This document shows, one piece after another, positions 9,265 to 17,708 of a stretch of 40,225 nt of DNA. The notes under the pieces were generated by a model. The model was not told the DNA's origin. It searched no databases and saw nothing but the letters and a program-made list of their open reading frames with translations. Origin of the DNA: a bacterium. GTDB taxonomy: Bacteria; Krumholzibacteriota; Krumholzibacteriia; LZORAL124-64-63. The translations under genes were made by a program, and so were the position numbers. Numbering within the stretch: position 1 is the first letter of the stretch; each line of letters begins with the position of its first letter. The DNA lies in the NCBI GenBank assembly GCA_024223715.1, contig JAAEOA010000289.1:1-40225 (forward strand), written 5' to 3'.

Positions 9265-9341
9265 TGAAACCCAATGAAAATATAATGCAAGGATTTTCGT
9301 TTTCAATTGCTGAAGTAAATTTCTGAGAAAATAGGCGGTAT

Positions 9342-11483
9342 CTAGTTGACTGCTTTGGAAGCAGTCCCCCGACCCAGATATAACTCTGCTAATAATAACA
9401 GGAAAGCCAGGCCAAAGAACCAAGGAGCCAAATTCCTCCCATTCAGAGTGGAAACCAGATCATCGCCTTTGCCATTTTCCAAATGCCCGCTAACCGGCAA
9501 TCCAAACAACTGCAACTGTCGAGCCCAGTCCGCAGGCCGCCAAAGACCGATAACCGATTCAGTGGATGGAATTTGCCCAGCCACCAACCCCAGGGTGTCC
9601 CGGTCCGAAACAAAGACCATGAACCCGGAACGGTCCATGATACTTCCCGAGAGGCGGGGAGCATTTCCCTGCCAGGTAAGGTTCGCATTTTGGCCTGAAT
9701 GACCATTGTGGTCAATAATCATTAAATTTGCTGAATTTCTCAGGGCCTCCGGCGATGTGCCGCCCCAGGGAGTCACCACAGCCTGCTGGCCGACCAGTGC
9801 ATTTACAGCCGATGACTCCAGCCCTCCGGTGGCCAGCCATGATATTAACCGTTGGAAAAAAGGCAACGCCATGGGACTGGAGGCTATTTTCCCCGAAGCG
9901 GTCAGCAAGTTAAATGGCAGGAATACAAATTTTCCATCTTCCAGATTTCCACTGATGAAAAGAGGTGACTGGTCGCTCAACTCCAGCAGAACGCTTTTTT
10001 CCTGCACAGGAATTTTCAACCAGCGTTGCCAGGTGATGTCTTCGAAAGTGGCAATGGCTTCGGGCCCCAGCCCCGCAAACACTGGGTGGCCTGCATCCAG
10101 CACCCGGGGTCTTTGAAACTGTCCGGGCCTTGAAGACACAGCCTGAGTTCCGGCAGTCAACCCCAACAAAGGCAACAAAGAAGAATCGAGATAATTGGCC
10201 AGCGTGGGTTCTCCCACCAGAAATACAGCCCGTCCTCCGGAATTTAACCAAAGTCTTAATTTTTCGCTGATACGTCTGCCAAGAGGCTCCGGGTCGACAA
10301 AAGCCACCACCGATGAAGCAGCCAAATCACCACTGGTCAAATCGTTGCTGGAAATAGTTTTGACACGAAAAACACCGGCCTCCTGACCTGGAGCCAACGC
10401 TTCAGCAAGATACCGCCAACCACCACGCCCGGCCAAAGGATCCACCGGTCGGTCCGGTCCATGAACCAGAAGAACACTCAGTTCGTTGGGAACAGCCATT
10501 ACAAAAGGGCGCTCATCATCCTGAACAAAGGAGTCACTCGATTTTCGGACATACCCGGTGTGCAGCCCCGCAGTCGGTACGGTGAACGAAAAGACCAGCG
10601 GTACCGGTGTTTGAGAAGGCACCTCCAGAACCGCTTCGGCAATGGGCTTGCCATCAATTTCAAGGCTGAACACCTGGTCAGCAAGATTACTGGTGACTAT
10701 GGCCGTTAGATCAACATTTTCGCCCTGAAGCATGGCCCGGCGTGGCAAAATGACATCATGTATTCCACCACCAGCGGTGGCCTGACCCACCTGGTGAGTG
10801 ATAATGCGAACCAACCCGGTTTCCAGGAGCCGGTCGGCTGCTGCCTGAAGACCATGCGAGGTGTTCGGTTGCAAGGGGTTTTCCTGAAAATCACTGATGA
10901 TTACCAAATCAACCGGTTGGGTGGGAGCCCGGGCCACCAGACGGGTTGCTTCCCGAATGACGGCAGGAAAATCCAGGGACCCATGAGTGGGCCTGATGGA
11001 AGAAAGTTGTGATATCACACCTGTAGCTGCCGGTAACCATTGTCCAAATAAAGAATTGGTGCGACTGCCGGCAGTAATAACCTGAACAGAAGCATCGGCG
11101 GGAAGGGCCCGCAGCATATGGGAACAGGAGTTGATGGCATCTTCCAGCCGGGTACCCGATTCCTGCTGAGTGCTCATGCTGGCACTGGTATCGATAACAA
11201 AGATCAGGCTGCGAGCGCCGGAATTGCCTGAAGCCACTCCTCCCCAACGAGGGCCCGAAACAGCCATGACAATGGCCAGAATGGCCAGGACCCGTAAAAG
11301 AAGCAAAAGCCATCGTCGCAGTCCAAGACTGCGCGCCTGTCGTGCTTGAACTTCATCCAAAAACCGTAAATCACTGAATTTTTGCTTCTGTACTTTTTTA
11401 CGACTGAGAAAATGAATGATCACGGGCATGGCTGCAGCCAAACCACCAAACAATAGGGCTGGATTGAGAAATCCGAGGGGCAT
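9342..11483 (-). CDS. BatA-like membrane protein with VWA domain
   Basis: Inner-membrane protein of the MoxR/DUF58/VWA type. The N-terminus matches the aerotolerance-regulator (BatA) signature: FLNPALLFGGLAAAMPVIIHFL, then KFSDLRFL and a second membrane helix (about 58-76). A VWA domain follows with an intact MIDAS start D98-T-S100-A-S102. A long periplasmic part (about 330-680) includes a glutamine-amidotransferase-like stretch (DPEPLGRRISEKLRLWLNSGG), and a last helix lies at about 685-705 (APWFFGLAFLLLLAELYL). At 713 aa it is much longer than classical BatA or BatB (about 330 aa). ATG at 11483 shares one base with the upstream stop (TGATG), so translation is probably coupled. Last gene of a three-gene operon. 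The biological role is not established by sequence. Confidence 0.88.
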   Translation of the reverse strand: MPLGFLNPALLFGGLAAAMPVIIHFLSRKKVQKQKFSDLRFLDEVQARQARSLGLRRWLLLLLRVLAILAIVMAVSGPRWGGVASGNSGARSLIFVIDTSASMSTQQESGTRLEDAINSCSHMLRALPADASVQVITAGSRTNSLFGQWLPAATGVISQLSSIRPTHGSLDFPAVIREATRLVARAPTQPVDLVIISDFQENPLQPNTSHGLQAAADRLLETGLVRIITHQVGQATAGGGIHDVILPRRAMLQGENVDLTAIVTSNLADQVFSLEIDGKPIAEAVLEVPSQTPVPLVFSFTVPTAGLHTGYVRKSSDSFVQDDERPFVMAVPNELSVLLVHGPDRPVDPLAGRGGWRYLAEALAPGQEAGVFRVKTISSNDLTSGDLAASSVVAFVDPEPLGRRISEKLRLWLNSGGRAVFLVGEPTLANYLDSSLLPLLGLTAGTQAVSSRPGQFQRPRVLDAGHPVFAGLGPEAIATFEDITWQRWLKIPVQEKSVLLELSDQSPLFISGNLEDGKFVFLPFNLLTASGKIASSPMALPFFQRLISWLATGGLESSAVNALVGQQAVVTPWGGTSPEALRNSANLMIIDHNGHSGQNANLTWQGNAPRLSGSIMDRSGFMVFVSDRDTLGLVAGQIPSTESVIGLWRPADWARQLQLFGLPVSGHLENGKGDDLVSTLNGRNLAPWFFGLAFLLLLAELYLGRGTASKAVN

Positions 11484-12379
11484 CAGTACATCCGCCGTCT
11501 TTTTTGCAGGTAAAGCCCGAGTCCCTTTTCAAAAGGTGTGTCGGTGGTGATTTGAACCAGGTCAATTTTTTGCCGGCGGCATTCCCGTTGCAGGGAATCC
11601 TGCCAGGCCAGAAAACGTTCTTTATAACCTGTGCGCATGTGAGCCGGTTCAATGCGGACTTTGTGACCGGGTTGCTCCAGAGATTCAAATTCAACTTCAC
11701 CCCGGAAGTCCAGGTCAATTTCCCGTGGGTCCAGAATTTGAAAAACCAGGACCTCATGCCCCTGATGCCGGAAATGTTTCAGGCCGGTCATGATCGTCTC
11801 GGGGTCATCCATCAGATCACTGAAGAGAATAATCAGGCCCCGACGATGAACCCTTTCTGCCACCCGGTGCAGCACATTGCCCAGAGCAGTTCCCTGGCCT
11901 TCAGGCAGATTATCCAGCACCTTCAGAACCTGGAACAATTGCTTGCGCATGCTTCGAGTGGGAACCATGGCCAGCGGTTTTTCATCAAATGTGATCAGCC
12001 CCACAGCATCGTTTTGCCGCAGAAGGAGATAGGTTAAAGAGGCAGCCATATATGCTGCGTAACTTTTTTTAGTCAAACGATCACTGTCGCCAGTGAAATC
12101 CATACTGGCGGAACAATCCATCATAATGGTGCCGCGCAAATTGGTTTCTTCGGTAAAAACCTTCAGATAGTGCCGATCGCTTTTCCCATAAACCCGCCAA
12201 TCGATATTGGCCACCGATTCGCCGGGAATGTACTGGCGGTATTCAGCAAATTCCGCACTGAACCCATGATAAGGAGACTTATGAAGCCCCGTCAAAAACC
12301 CTTCCACCACCAGGCGGGCAACCATATCCATGCGGCCCAGCTGGCTGATCAGGTCGGGTGTGAGCAGGGTTTGGCTCAC
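11483..12379 (-). CDS. DUF58 domain protein (VWA-like)
   Basis: Soluble 298-aa protein of the DUF58 family, the usual partner of MoxR ATPases. The family signature is clear: LHKSPYHGFSAEFAEYRQY, then PGESVANIDWRVYGKSD (about 52-68). A VWA-like fold follows with the MIDAS-type D88-C-S90-A-S92. No membrane segment is seen. ATG at 12379 overlaps the moxR stop by 4 bp and its own stop overlaps the next start by 1 bp, so the three genes are almost certainly one coupled unit. In such systems the DUF58 and VWA proteins are thought to be assembled or activated by the MoxR ATPase; the substrate here is unknown. Confidence 0.92.
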   Translation of the reverse strand: MSQTLLTPDLISQLGRMDMVARLVVEGFLTGLHKSPYHGFSAEFAEYRQYIPGESVANIDWRVYGKSDRHYLKVFTEETNLRGTIMMDCSASMDFTGDSDRLTKKSYAAYMAASLTYLLLRQNDAVGLITFDEKPLAMVPTRSMRKQLFQVLKVLDNLPEGQGTALGNVLHRVAERVHRRGLIILFSDLMDDPETIMTGLKHFRHQGHEVLVFQILDPREIDLDFRGEVEFESLEQPGHKVRIEPAHMRTGYKERFLAWQDSLQRECRRQKIDLVQITTDTPFEKGLGLYLQKRRRMY

Positions 12380-13359
12380 GAAGAAACCTCATCCAGAATT
12401 TGTTCAATAATTTGGTCTTTGCCGATGCTTTCGGCTTCGGCATGAAAGTTGGCCACAATACGATGCCGCAGAACGGGCAGGGCAAGGCGCCGAATATCTT
12501 CAAGATCGGGTGTCGGACGATTGTCAATAAGAGCCCGGGTTTTGGCCCCTTTAATGAGGTACTGAGCCGCTCGGGGTCCTGCTCCCCAGGCCAGAAATTC
12601 TTTGGCAGCCCTGGCTTCTTCACCACTGCCCACACGAGTGGCCCGAACCAGCTTAACAGCGAACTCCGTTACGTTGGCTGCAACGGGCACCTGCCGAATA
12701 ATATCCTGATTGGCCAAAACTCCCGCGGCATCAATAATTTTCCCAAGGGCCACATCTTCAGGTCCGGTGGTGCTCTCAATAATAGAAACTTCATCACTGA
12801 AATTTGGGTAATCGATCAGAACATTAAACATGAATCGATCAAGTTGAGCTTCCGGCAGTGGATAGGTGCCTTCCTGCTCAATTGGGTTTTGAGTGGCCAA
12901 GACAAAAAATGGCGCATCGAGCGTGAAGGTCTGCCCACCGGCGGTGACTTCTCTTTCCTGCATGGCCTGCAGCAGAGCTGCCTGCGTTTTGGGCGGAGTC
13001 CGGTTGATCTCATCGGCCAGGATAACATTGGCAAAAATAGGACCCTTTATAAATTTGAATTCCCGATGGCCGGTGCCATGGTCTTCTTCCAGAATTTCCG
13101 AACCCACAATGTCGCTGGGCATTAGATCGGGAGTGAACTGAATACGGTTAAATTGCAAATCCATTACCCGTGACAAACTGCTAATTAGCAGGGTTTTGGC
13201 CAGTCCTGGAACACCCTCGAGCAAGACATGACCACCAGAAAACAGGGCAATCATCATTTCTTCTATGACTTGTTCCTGGCCTACAATGACCTTGGCCAGT
13301 TCCTGCCGCATGGCTAAATAATTCTCGCGTAATTGATCGATGCCGGCTTTCTCGCTCAC
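12376..13359 (-). CDS. MoxR family AAA+ ATPase
   Basis: AAA+ chaperone-type ATPase of the MoxR family, 327 aa, a typical size. Walker A is G49-VPGLAK-T56; Walker B and the following signature are ILADEINRTPPKTQAALLQA; sensor-1 region ATQNPIEQEGTYPLPEAQLD; the C-terminal lid ends DIRRLALPVLRHRI. The start is GTG at 13359, with AAAGG 7 bases upstream. First gene of the moxR-DUF58-VWA operon and divergent from the SpoIIE-type phosphatase gene; the 140-bp space between them holds a 15-bp dyad. The role is probably ATP-driven maturation or remodelling of the VWA partners, with envelope or stress functions in other bacteria. Confidence 0.95.
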   Translation of the reverse strand: MSEKAGIDQLRENYLAMRQELAKVIVGQEQVIEEMMIALFSGGHVLLEGVPGLAKTLLISSLSRVMDLQFNRIQFTPDLMPSDIVGSEILEEDHGTGHREFKFIKGPIFANVILADEINRTPPKTQAALLQAMQEREVTAGGQTFTLDAPFFVLATQNPIEQEGTYPLPEAQLDRFMFNVLIDYPNFSDEVSIIESTTGPEDVALGKIIDAAGVLANQDIIRQVPVAANVTEFAVKLVRATRVGSGEEARAAKEFLAWGAGPRAAQYLIKGAKTRALIDNRPTPDLEDIRRLALPVLRHRIVANFHAEAESIGKDQIIEQILDEVSS

Positions 13360-13400
13360 GTTTTTGCCTTTCCATAAGGGATCTGGGAGGATATTTTATA

Positions 13401-13415
13401 TCAGGATAATCCTGA
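13401..13415. promoter_or_regulatory. 15-bp dyad between divergent moxR and phosphatase genes
   Basis: TCAGGATAATCCTGA has perfect 7-base arms around one central base. It sits 41 bp upstream of the moxR start and 85 bp upstream of the phosphatase start, the only clear symmetry in this divergent interval. On the minus strand it is directly followed by TATAAAATAT, a plausible -10 region for moxR, though no good -35 was seen. Possible shared operator; no regulator is known. Confidence 0.35.
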
Positions 13416-13499
13416 GAATGGTTATCGTCCAGTACAGCTTGGGTTTTACTCATAATAGCTGGTACTCTCTCAACGACTTTAAAGTTTCGAAAGAATGGC

Positions 13500-14786
13500 A
13501 TGCAGAAAAAATTATTCAGGACTGTTGAAAATCTTTTGGCTCAAATAGACCATTCCGGCGGGAACGAACAAGCCCTCATCGATATCCTGCATTTGCTGGT
13601 CGAAAGTGATGATACCGTCAGCCGGGGTGTGGTCAGTGGTCGCCTTTATATTGAACGTGAAAAAGACTACAAGCTCATCAAAAGCATTAGTGGTCATGGG
13701 CCTGATATTACCGGAAAAACCGTTAGCAAAGAATACCAGGTAGTTCAGGACATCTTGAAACACCGGCTTTGGGTTATTTCGCCAGACAGCCCCGGCTTCG
13801 ACCCGGAATTGGAAGCTCAGTTTTCTGATGTTGATTCTGCTGCCATTCTTATTGGCCGGGATCCATCCTACATTCTCAGCCTGGGTATTCGGCATCATGG
13901 CAGTGAAGATGATTTAAGAGTCCTTCTGGAAACCCTGCGCGCGTCGGTCGGAATGAAATTGCGGGAACAGGCTTTGGCCAGTCAGATGGAACAGGCCCGT
14001 ACCATTCAGCAGTCGTTGCTGCCTGCCCATATGCCATCCTTCGAAGGCTACGACATTGCTGCCCGAAGTGTGCCCGCCGAAGAAGTGGGTGGCGATGTTT
14101 ACGACATTCAGGAAGTGGAAAAAGATGTGATCGGCCTGATGCTCGCCGATGCCAGCGGCCATGGATTGCCGGCTGCTTTGCAAGCCCGCGACGTGGTCAT
14201 TGGTTTGCGAATGGGACAAGCTGAGGGTGAAAAAATAACCGGTACCGTGTCTCGACTTAATCGGGTCATTCATCGCAGCGGTTTGACCAGTCGCTTCATT
14301 TCCTTGTTTTATGCTGAACTGGAAGCAGCCGGAAACATGACTTATGTCAACGGTGGCCACTGTCCACCGCTTCTGGTAACTCCCGGCGGGGACACTTACG
14401 AATTAAAAGTTTCCGGTCCCGTCCTTGGCCCTCTTCCCGACGCCCCCTATGGCCGTGGATACCTGACCATGAACCCCTGCGAAATTCTGGTGATTTTTTC
14501 CGATGGGGTTACTGAACGGCATGAACCCAACGACGATCTGAACGACCCGGACAGTGAAGTAATACCTGTGGAATTTGGTCGCGAAGGACTCATCAAAACC
14601 ATTCAAAACAATATCGACAATAGTGCCGATGAAATTGTTGAAGCCATTTTTTCTGATGTGAAAAAGTTTGGTTTGGGAAGACCTTTTGAAGATGATGTCA
14701 GCGTAATGGTGATCAAACGCCTGTCAGAAGACGTTTATCCGCCAGCTGAATCAGTGACGCTTTTGCCCACCGAAACCAGTTTGTAA
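13500..14786 (+). CDS. SpoIIE/RsbU-type PP2C serine phosphatase with N-terminal sensory region
   Basis: Metal-dependent protein phosphatase of the type that acts on anti-sigma-factor antagonists. The first about 160 residues form a GAF-like sensory region (RLYIEREKDYKLIKSISGHG), joined by a helix (QMEQARTIQQSLLPAHMP) typical of RsbU-family linkers to a SpoIIE domain. Metal-binding motifs are present: GGDVYD near 198, LADASGHG near 217, FSDGVTE near 332 and FEDDVSVMVIK near 396. No membrane segment, so cytoplasmic. ATG at 13500 has only a weak AAAG upstream. It stands alone, divergent from moxR, with no anti-sigma factor or STAS partner in the window. The last 52 bp overlap the convergent glycosyltransferase gene. 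The sensed signal and the target are unknown. Confidence 0.9.
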   Translation: MQKKLFRTVENLLAQIDHSGGNEQALIDILHLLVESDDTVSRGVVSGRLYIEREKDYKLIKSISGHGPDITGKTVSKEYQVVQDILKHRLWVISPDSPGFDPELEAQFSDVDSAAILIGRDPSYILSLGIRHHGSEDDLRVLLETLRASVGMKLREQALASQMEQARTIQQSLLPAHMPSFEGYDIAARSVPAEEVGGDVYDIQEVEKDVIGLMLADASGHGLPAALQARDVVIGLRMGQAEGEKITGTVSRLNRVIHRSGLTSRFISLFYAELEAAGNMTYVNGGHCPPLLVTPGGDTYELKVSGPVLGPLPDAPYGRGYLTMNPCEILVIFSDGVTERHEPNDDLNDPDSEVIPVEFGREGLIKTIQNNIDNSADEIVEAIFSDVKKFGLGRPFEDDVSVMVIKRLSEDVYPPAESVTLLPTETSL

Positions 14787-16444
14787 AGGGCCACGGTCCA
14801 AGGCTGAGGCTCACGCAAGCCCACACCTTCCAGAATGCAGGTATCGATGAGTTCGAACCGCACTCCGTTAACTGTTTTGCCTTCCCAGCGGGGCAATCCT
14901 TCACTGCGATCCACGAAATAGTCCGGGCGACGGCCGCTGCCCAATTCTTCAGTTTGCAACCAGGCTCCGCTGGCCACCATTTCCTGAAAACCGATTTCCT
15001 GGCCCAAGGCTAAAATTTCAGGGCTGACCAACCCCATCAGATCAAGGACCCGCCGCTCGCTGGCATATCCGACAGCGCCAATATCCAAGGCGGCAATGAC
15101 CGCCTCTTCATGGGTGTTTTCACTCAGCCATTCTCCCATGCCCAGATAACACTCCCGAACACCCTCGGGGAATTTTTGGGCATGAGGAACCACCATGGTT
15201 GAGAAAATCCAGGCATTTCCCGCCAGGGTAAAAATAACCCCGACAGCCAATACGGTGTTGCCAACCCGAAGGCCTCGAGGCCCCAGTCGCTGGCCATTAA
15301 TTAACCATTCAGCCAGAACGCCCATTGCAAGAAGAATGACCGGTGCCAAGGGGCTAACGTAGCGGGAAATAATCCAAACCTGTTTTACCGCATACCCGCC
15401 CAGCAATACAAAAAACCAAGTAACCGCAATGCCCAGCAAAGTTACCGGGCCCCAAACAGACCAGGGGCCCTGTCCGGTGGCCAAACGATCCTGTTTATCG
15501 TAGGAATTGGCTTCCTCTTCAACTTCTTCCCAAATGGTTTCCAGATCACGGCTGTTACGGATCAGGACCAGAACGACCAGAGCCAGTAGAACCAGCCACA
15601 AAATACCTTGAGTTGCAGCCAATTGCTTAAGCGACATACCAAAGTACTGCAGAATGTCCGTGATAGACGCACCGCTGGAAGACGATTTTGCCGCCGCGGT
15701 GCCCGGAGTAATGCGCCCAAAAGCGAACCACGCATAGACCAGCCAAGGGACAACAACCAGAGACCAACCGGAAATGGCAGCTAACAAAGGACGATGCGGC
15801 CGGGCCTTGTGACGGCCACTGAGGCCTCCCACACTGCCTGCACGAAAATACTCGAACCAAAGTAGCCAAGGCAGAGCCAGCGGAGCCAGGATCATGAATT
15901 CAGGCCGGATCAAACCGGCCAAACCTGCTGTAACTCCCCACCCCAGATAACGCATCCACAAAGCCTCGCGAGTCACTCCCCAGCCCAGGTCTCGACCCGA
16001 AACCAACGGCCATAGGAGCAACAATAAAAAAGCAGTGGCCAAAGGTGTTTCCATACCGGAATACGACCATCGCAAAAACCAGACATCGGAAGTGGCCAGA
16101 ACCAACAAGGCCCCTTTCCAGATCGGATGAAAGGTCATTCTTTCGAGAATGCTGTCCATGATCAGAATCATGGTCACGCCACTGACGCATCCCAGAACCC
16201 AGGCCGCAGCAAAAGGCGGCATACCAATTTTCAAAAGGATGGCCAGCCCAAAAATCCAAAGAGGGCTGGTGGCTCCGTAACTGCCTTGACCCGGATTAAA
16301 AGAAAACTCACCCCGGTCAATGAGATTCTGAGCGTAACGCAAATGAATGTAGGTATCGTCAGTAATGTATCCCCGTAAAACCCAACCAGCGGCAGCCATC
16401 AGGGTTGCCGCTAACAAAAGTCTGATAATACGGGCACGGTTCAT
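14735..16444 (-). CDS. GT-C type membrane glycosyltransferase-like protein
   Basis: Polytopic membrane protein of 569 aa with about ten hydrophobic segments. After the first helix comes TDDTYIHLRYAQNLIDRG, then FNPGQGSYGATSPLW: an acidic pair in the first external loop followed by an FNPG...TSPLW motif, as in GT-C enzymes that use polyprenyl-phosphate sugars (ArnT/AftB-like). The C-terminal about 150 residues are largely soluble and lie outside the membrane (GEWLSENTHEEAVIAALDIGAVGY), with LDLMGLVSPE as in related hypothetical transferases. It probably adds a sugar to an envelope glycan or lipid; donor and acceptor are unknown. ATG at 16444 lies 15 bp after the phosphofructokinase stop, probably in one transcript. 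The stop lies inside the convergent phosphatase gene. Confidence 0.8.
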   Translation of the reverse strand: MNRARIIRLLLAATLMAAAGWVLRGYITDDTYIHLRYAQNLIDRGEFSFNPGQGSYGATSPLWIFGLAILLKIGMPPFAAAWVLGCVSGVTMILIMDSILERMTFHPIWKGALLVLATSDVWFLRWSYSGMETPLATAFLLLLLWPLVSGRDLGWGVTREALWMRYLGWGVTAGLAGLIRPEFMILAPLALPWLLWFEYFRAGSVGGLSGRHKARPHRPLLAAISGWSLVVVPWLVYAWFAFGRITPGTAAAKSSSSGASITDILQYFGMSLKQLAATQGILWLVLLALVVLVLIRNSRDLETIWEEVEEEANSYDKQDRLATGQGPWSVWGPVTLLGIAVTWFFVLLGGYAVKQVWIISRYVSPLAPVILLAMGVLAEWLINGQRLGPRGLRVGNTVLAVGVIFTLAGNAWIFSTMVVPHAQKFPEGVRECYLGMGEWLSENTHEEAVIAALDIGAVGYASERRVLDLMGLVSPEILALGQEIGFQEMVASGAWLQTEELGSGRRPDYFVDRSEGLPRWEGKTVNGVRFELIDTCILEGVGLREPQPWTVALYKLVSVGKSVTDSAGG

Positions 16445-16459
16445 TTTAAATGGACTCCG

Positions 16460-17623
16460 TTACTTCAAAAACATGGGCAGAGCCTGAACTCTCCTAATAA
16501 CCGGACGATAGGAGGTTTCATCGTAGAATCGCTCCACATCGACTCGTTTTACACCTTCAATGACCGAATTCAAACCCACAGTGGTGTACTTTCCGTCCTG
16601 AAGGGCAGTCATCAGTCCGCTGGCTCCGTCAAAAAGCATGTCCATGGCCAGGTTACCAAAATTCATGGCTACCATTCGATCCAGGGCATCGGGAGCGCCA
16701 CAGCGCATCATATAACCCAGTTGCTGAAAGGTCACATTATGGCCTGTCAGTTCTTTTACTTTTTCAGAAACCCACTGACCCACACCACCGAGTTTTTGAT
16801 GACCGTAAGCGTCTTTCTCACCCGACTGTATGATTTCTCCGCCAATGGGCATGGCACCCTCGCTAATTGTCATCATGGCATAGTTGCTTGGGTTGCGACT
16901 TTTGTCACGGTCAATCATTTCGGCCAGTTTTTCCACATCAAAAGGAACTTCTGAAATTAGAGCCCGATCCACGTTGGCCAGATAGCTGGCCACGAGGCTG
17001 GTTTCCCCACTGTTGCGTCCGAATAATTCCACCAGCCCGATACGTTCGTGACTGCCAATAGGAGTCCGTAAATCGTTTAAAGCTTGCACACTGCGCGAAA
17101 TGGCAGTGCCAAAACCAATGCAGTAGTCGGTCCCAAAAACATCGTTATCCATGGTTTTGGGAATGGCAATTTGCGGATAGCCGGCCAGATTCAGGCGGGC
17201 AGCATAACTGAGGGTATCGTCGCCACCAATGGGAATCAGAGCATCAATTTCCATGCTCTCGAGGTTGGCGACCACTGTGTCAGTAATATCGACCGGGTAC
17301 TCCAGACCCTCTTTTTTCAGATGCTCGGGCATATCACTTTCGCGAACTTTGGCCGGATTGGTCCGGCTGGTGTGCAAAAAAGTTCCCCCGGTTCGATCAA
17401 TAGTACGCACTTCATTGTATTTCAAAGGCTGGACCCATTCGGTATTTCCTTCCATACCCAACTCGGGTTTGAAATTAGCCAGTCCACCCCAGCCGCGCCT
17501 GATGCCGTAGACCTCAAGGCCTTCTTTCATGGCCCGATGCACAACCTGCTTCATGGCAGAATTCAAACCGGGGACATCTCCACCACCGGTAAGAATGGCA
17601 ATTCGGCGCATACGTTTTTTCAT
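16460..17623 (-). CDS. 6-phosphofructokinase, probably pyrophosphate-dependent
   Basis: Phosphorylates fructose 6-phosphate to fructose 1,6-bisphosphate. Family motifs: [12 protein letters not shown] at the N-terminus, GGDDT at 133-137, PKTMDND at 155-161, and GRNSGETSL. In this superfamily Gly at the position of D136 and Gly at that of K156 mark ATP users (GGDGS and PGTIDND in E. coli PfkA), while Asp and Lys mark pyrophosphate users. Both diagnostic residues here are of the PPi type, so the enzyme is probably reversible and PPi-linked. The start ATG at 17623 ([11 protein letters not shown]) has GGGAG 8 bases upstream. 387 aa. Located between the adenosine deaminase gene (85 bp upstream) and the glycosyltransferase gene. 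Cofactor use is inferred, not proven. Confidence 0.93.
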   Translation of the reverse strand: MKKRMRRIAILTGGGDVPGLNSAMKQVVHRAMKEGLEVYGIRRGWGGLANFKPELGMEGNTEWVQPLKYNEVRTIDRTGGTFLHTSRTNPAKVRESDMPEHLKKEGLEYPVDITDTVVANLESMEIDALIPIGGDDTLSYAARLNLAGYPQIAIPKTMDNDVFGTDYCIGFGTAISRSVQALNDLRTPIGSHERIGLVELFGRNSGETSLVASYLANVDRALISEVPFDVEKLAEMIDRDKSRNPSNYAMMTISEGAMPIGGEIIQSGEKDAYGHQKLGGVGQWVSEKVKELTGHNVTFQQLGYMMRCGAPDALDRMVAMNFGNLAMDMLFDGASGLMTALQDGKYTTVGLNSVIEGVKRVDVERFYDETSYRPVIRRVQALPMFLK

Positions 17624-17665
17624 TTTCCAAACTCCCGTTAAAAAAGACAACTTTATCTGATTAAT

Positions 17666-17694
17666 AATCTAGCCACACGAAGGCGCATTTGCAA
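17666..17694 (-). promoter_or_regulatory. Possible sigma70-type promoter for the phosphofructokinase gene
   Basis: On the minus strand TTGCAA (17694-17689) and TAGATT (17671-17666) are separated by exactly 17 bp, about 43 bp upstream of the start codon. Each hexamer matches its consensus at about four of six positions. It would allow expression apart from the upstream adenosine deaminase gene. Weak evidence on its own. Confidence 0.25.
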
Positions 17695-17708
17695 AATCCC
17701 AGTAACAA

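Noticed and set aside
13439-13456. TTGGGT and CATAAT before the phosphatase gene as a promoter
   Set aside because: The spacing is only 6 bp and no -35 element was found at 16-18 bp from CATAAT.
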